Shown piece after piece: positions 63,859 to 64,000 of a stretch of 64,000 nt of DNA (position 1 is its first letter; each line of letters starts with the position of its first letter). Source of the stretch: Paenibacillus gorillae (GTDB taxonomy: Bacteria > Bacillota > Bacilli > Paenibacillales > Paenibacillaceae); assembly GCF_000513275.1 (NCBI RefSeq), contig NZ_CBVJ010000082.1, forward strand, positions 96,401-160,400, in the 5' to 3' direction. The notes under the pieces were generated by a model. It saw nothing but the letters and a program-made list of their open reading frames with translations, was not told where the DNA came from and searched no databases. A program made the position numbers and the translations under genes.

Positions 63859-64000
63859 TTAGGCTTCCAGCACAAACAGCTTGCGCGTCTGCTCCTGCAG
63901 CCGCTCGTCGATCGCGGCGATCTGCACCGGATCACTAGCCTGGTTACGCAAGTCAAGAAGCTCATTAATGGCGTTCTGAACCATCTCGATATCCCGCTCG
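63859..64000 (-). CDS. C-terminal end of an unidentified protein (runs off the window)
   Basis: The last 46 codons and TAA stop of a gene that enters from beyond base 64000. The visible part (IEMVQNAINELLDLRNQASD, then QIAAIDERLQEQTRKLFVLEA) is charged and looks entirely helical. I do not recognise the family. The terminator just downstream supports a real gene. Confidence 0.55.
   Translation of the reverse strand, partial: ERDIEMVQNAINELLDLRNQASDPVQIAAIDERLQEQTRKLFVLEA

Overview
The window reads as a chromosomal core segment of a spore-forming Firmicute, most likely Paenibacillus or a close relative. The evidence is the dense set of endospore genes (spoVB, bofC, a safA-like gene, spo0B, spoIVFA/FB, a spoIIB-like gene, spoVID), gene order matching the Bacillus secDF–tgt–ruv–obg–mre/min–valS–hem region, strong AGGAGG-type ribosome sites, frequent TTG/GTG starts, and features I associate with paenibacilli (separate secD and secF, a CobA–HemD fusion, a GH81 glucanase with several carbohydrate-binding modules). 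Almost all genes are on the minus strand; only spoVB, a TIGR04086 membrane protein, a PAP2 phosphatase and a TetR regulator are on the plus strand. No tRNA, rRNA, transposase, prophage or CRISPR array was seen.

Layout. 1–7 kb: the start of a CDF metal transporter, secF/secD, comN, spoVB, a DUF421 protein, two small membrane proteins. 7–14 kb: ruvC-ruvA-ruvB-spoIID-like-queA-tgt-yajC, which looks like one operon from a good sigma-A promoter to a perfect bidirectional terminator. 14–17 kb: bofC and a LysM spore protein with large repeat arrays. 17–21 kb: pheB-hom-thrB-pheA (threonine and phenylalanine synthesis), flanked by two copies of an unusual four-site intergenic element. 22–26 kb: a 1370-residue GH81 beta-1,3-glucanase. 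26–31 kb: obg, spo0B, rpmA, prp, rplU with an L21-type leader, rng. 31–32 kb: a roughly 1 kb non-coding stretch full of palindromes. 32–34 kb: spoIVFA/FB. 34–42 kb: DUF4321-maf-radC-mreBCD-minCD-rodA, a cell-shape and division operon, preceded by a spoIIB-like gene. 42–48.5 kb: valS-folC-murC behind a T-box leader. 48.5–51.5 kb: a DHA2-type efflux pump divergent from a TetR regulator with two palindromic operators, and a transaldolase. 51.7–54 kb: spoVID and an RluA-family pseudouridine synthase. 54–62 kb: hemA-hemX-(siroheme dehydrogenase)-hemC-cobA/hemD-hemB-hemL; hemX carries a one-base frameshift. 62–64 kb: speD, a DUF4309 lipoprotein and the end of an unidentified gene.

How the parts work together. 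The hem operon builds uroporphyrinogen III from glutamyl-tRNA and also encodes the first siroheme steps. The mre/min/rodA operon sets rod shape and septum position; murC adds precursor supply. The spore genes act in the mother cell (spoIVFA/FB, spoVB, spoVID, safA) or forespore (bofC), and Spo0B feeds the phosphorelay that starts sporulation. The most unusual sequence signals are non-coding: the paired TGYA-N4-TRCA four-site elements with identical 51-62-51 spacing around the amino-acid operon, and the palindrome-rich 31–32 kb gap. Functions are assigned by recognising families and gene order by eye; no database search was run.
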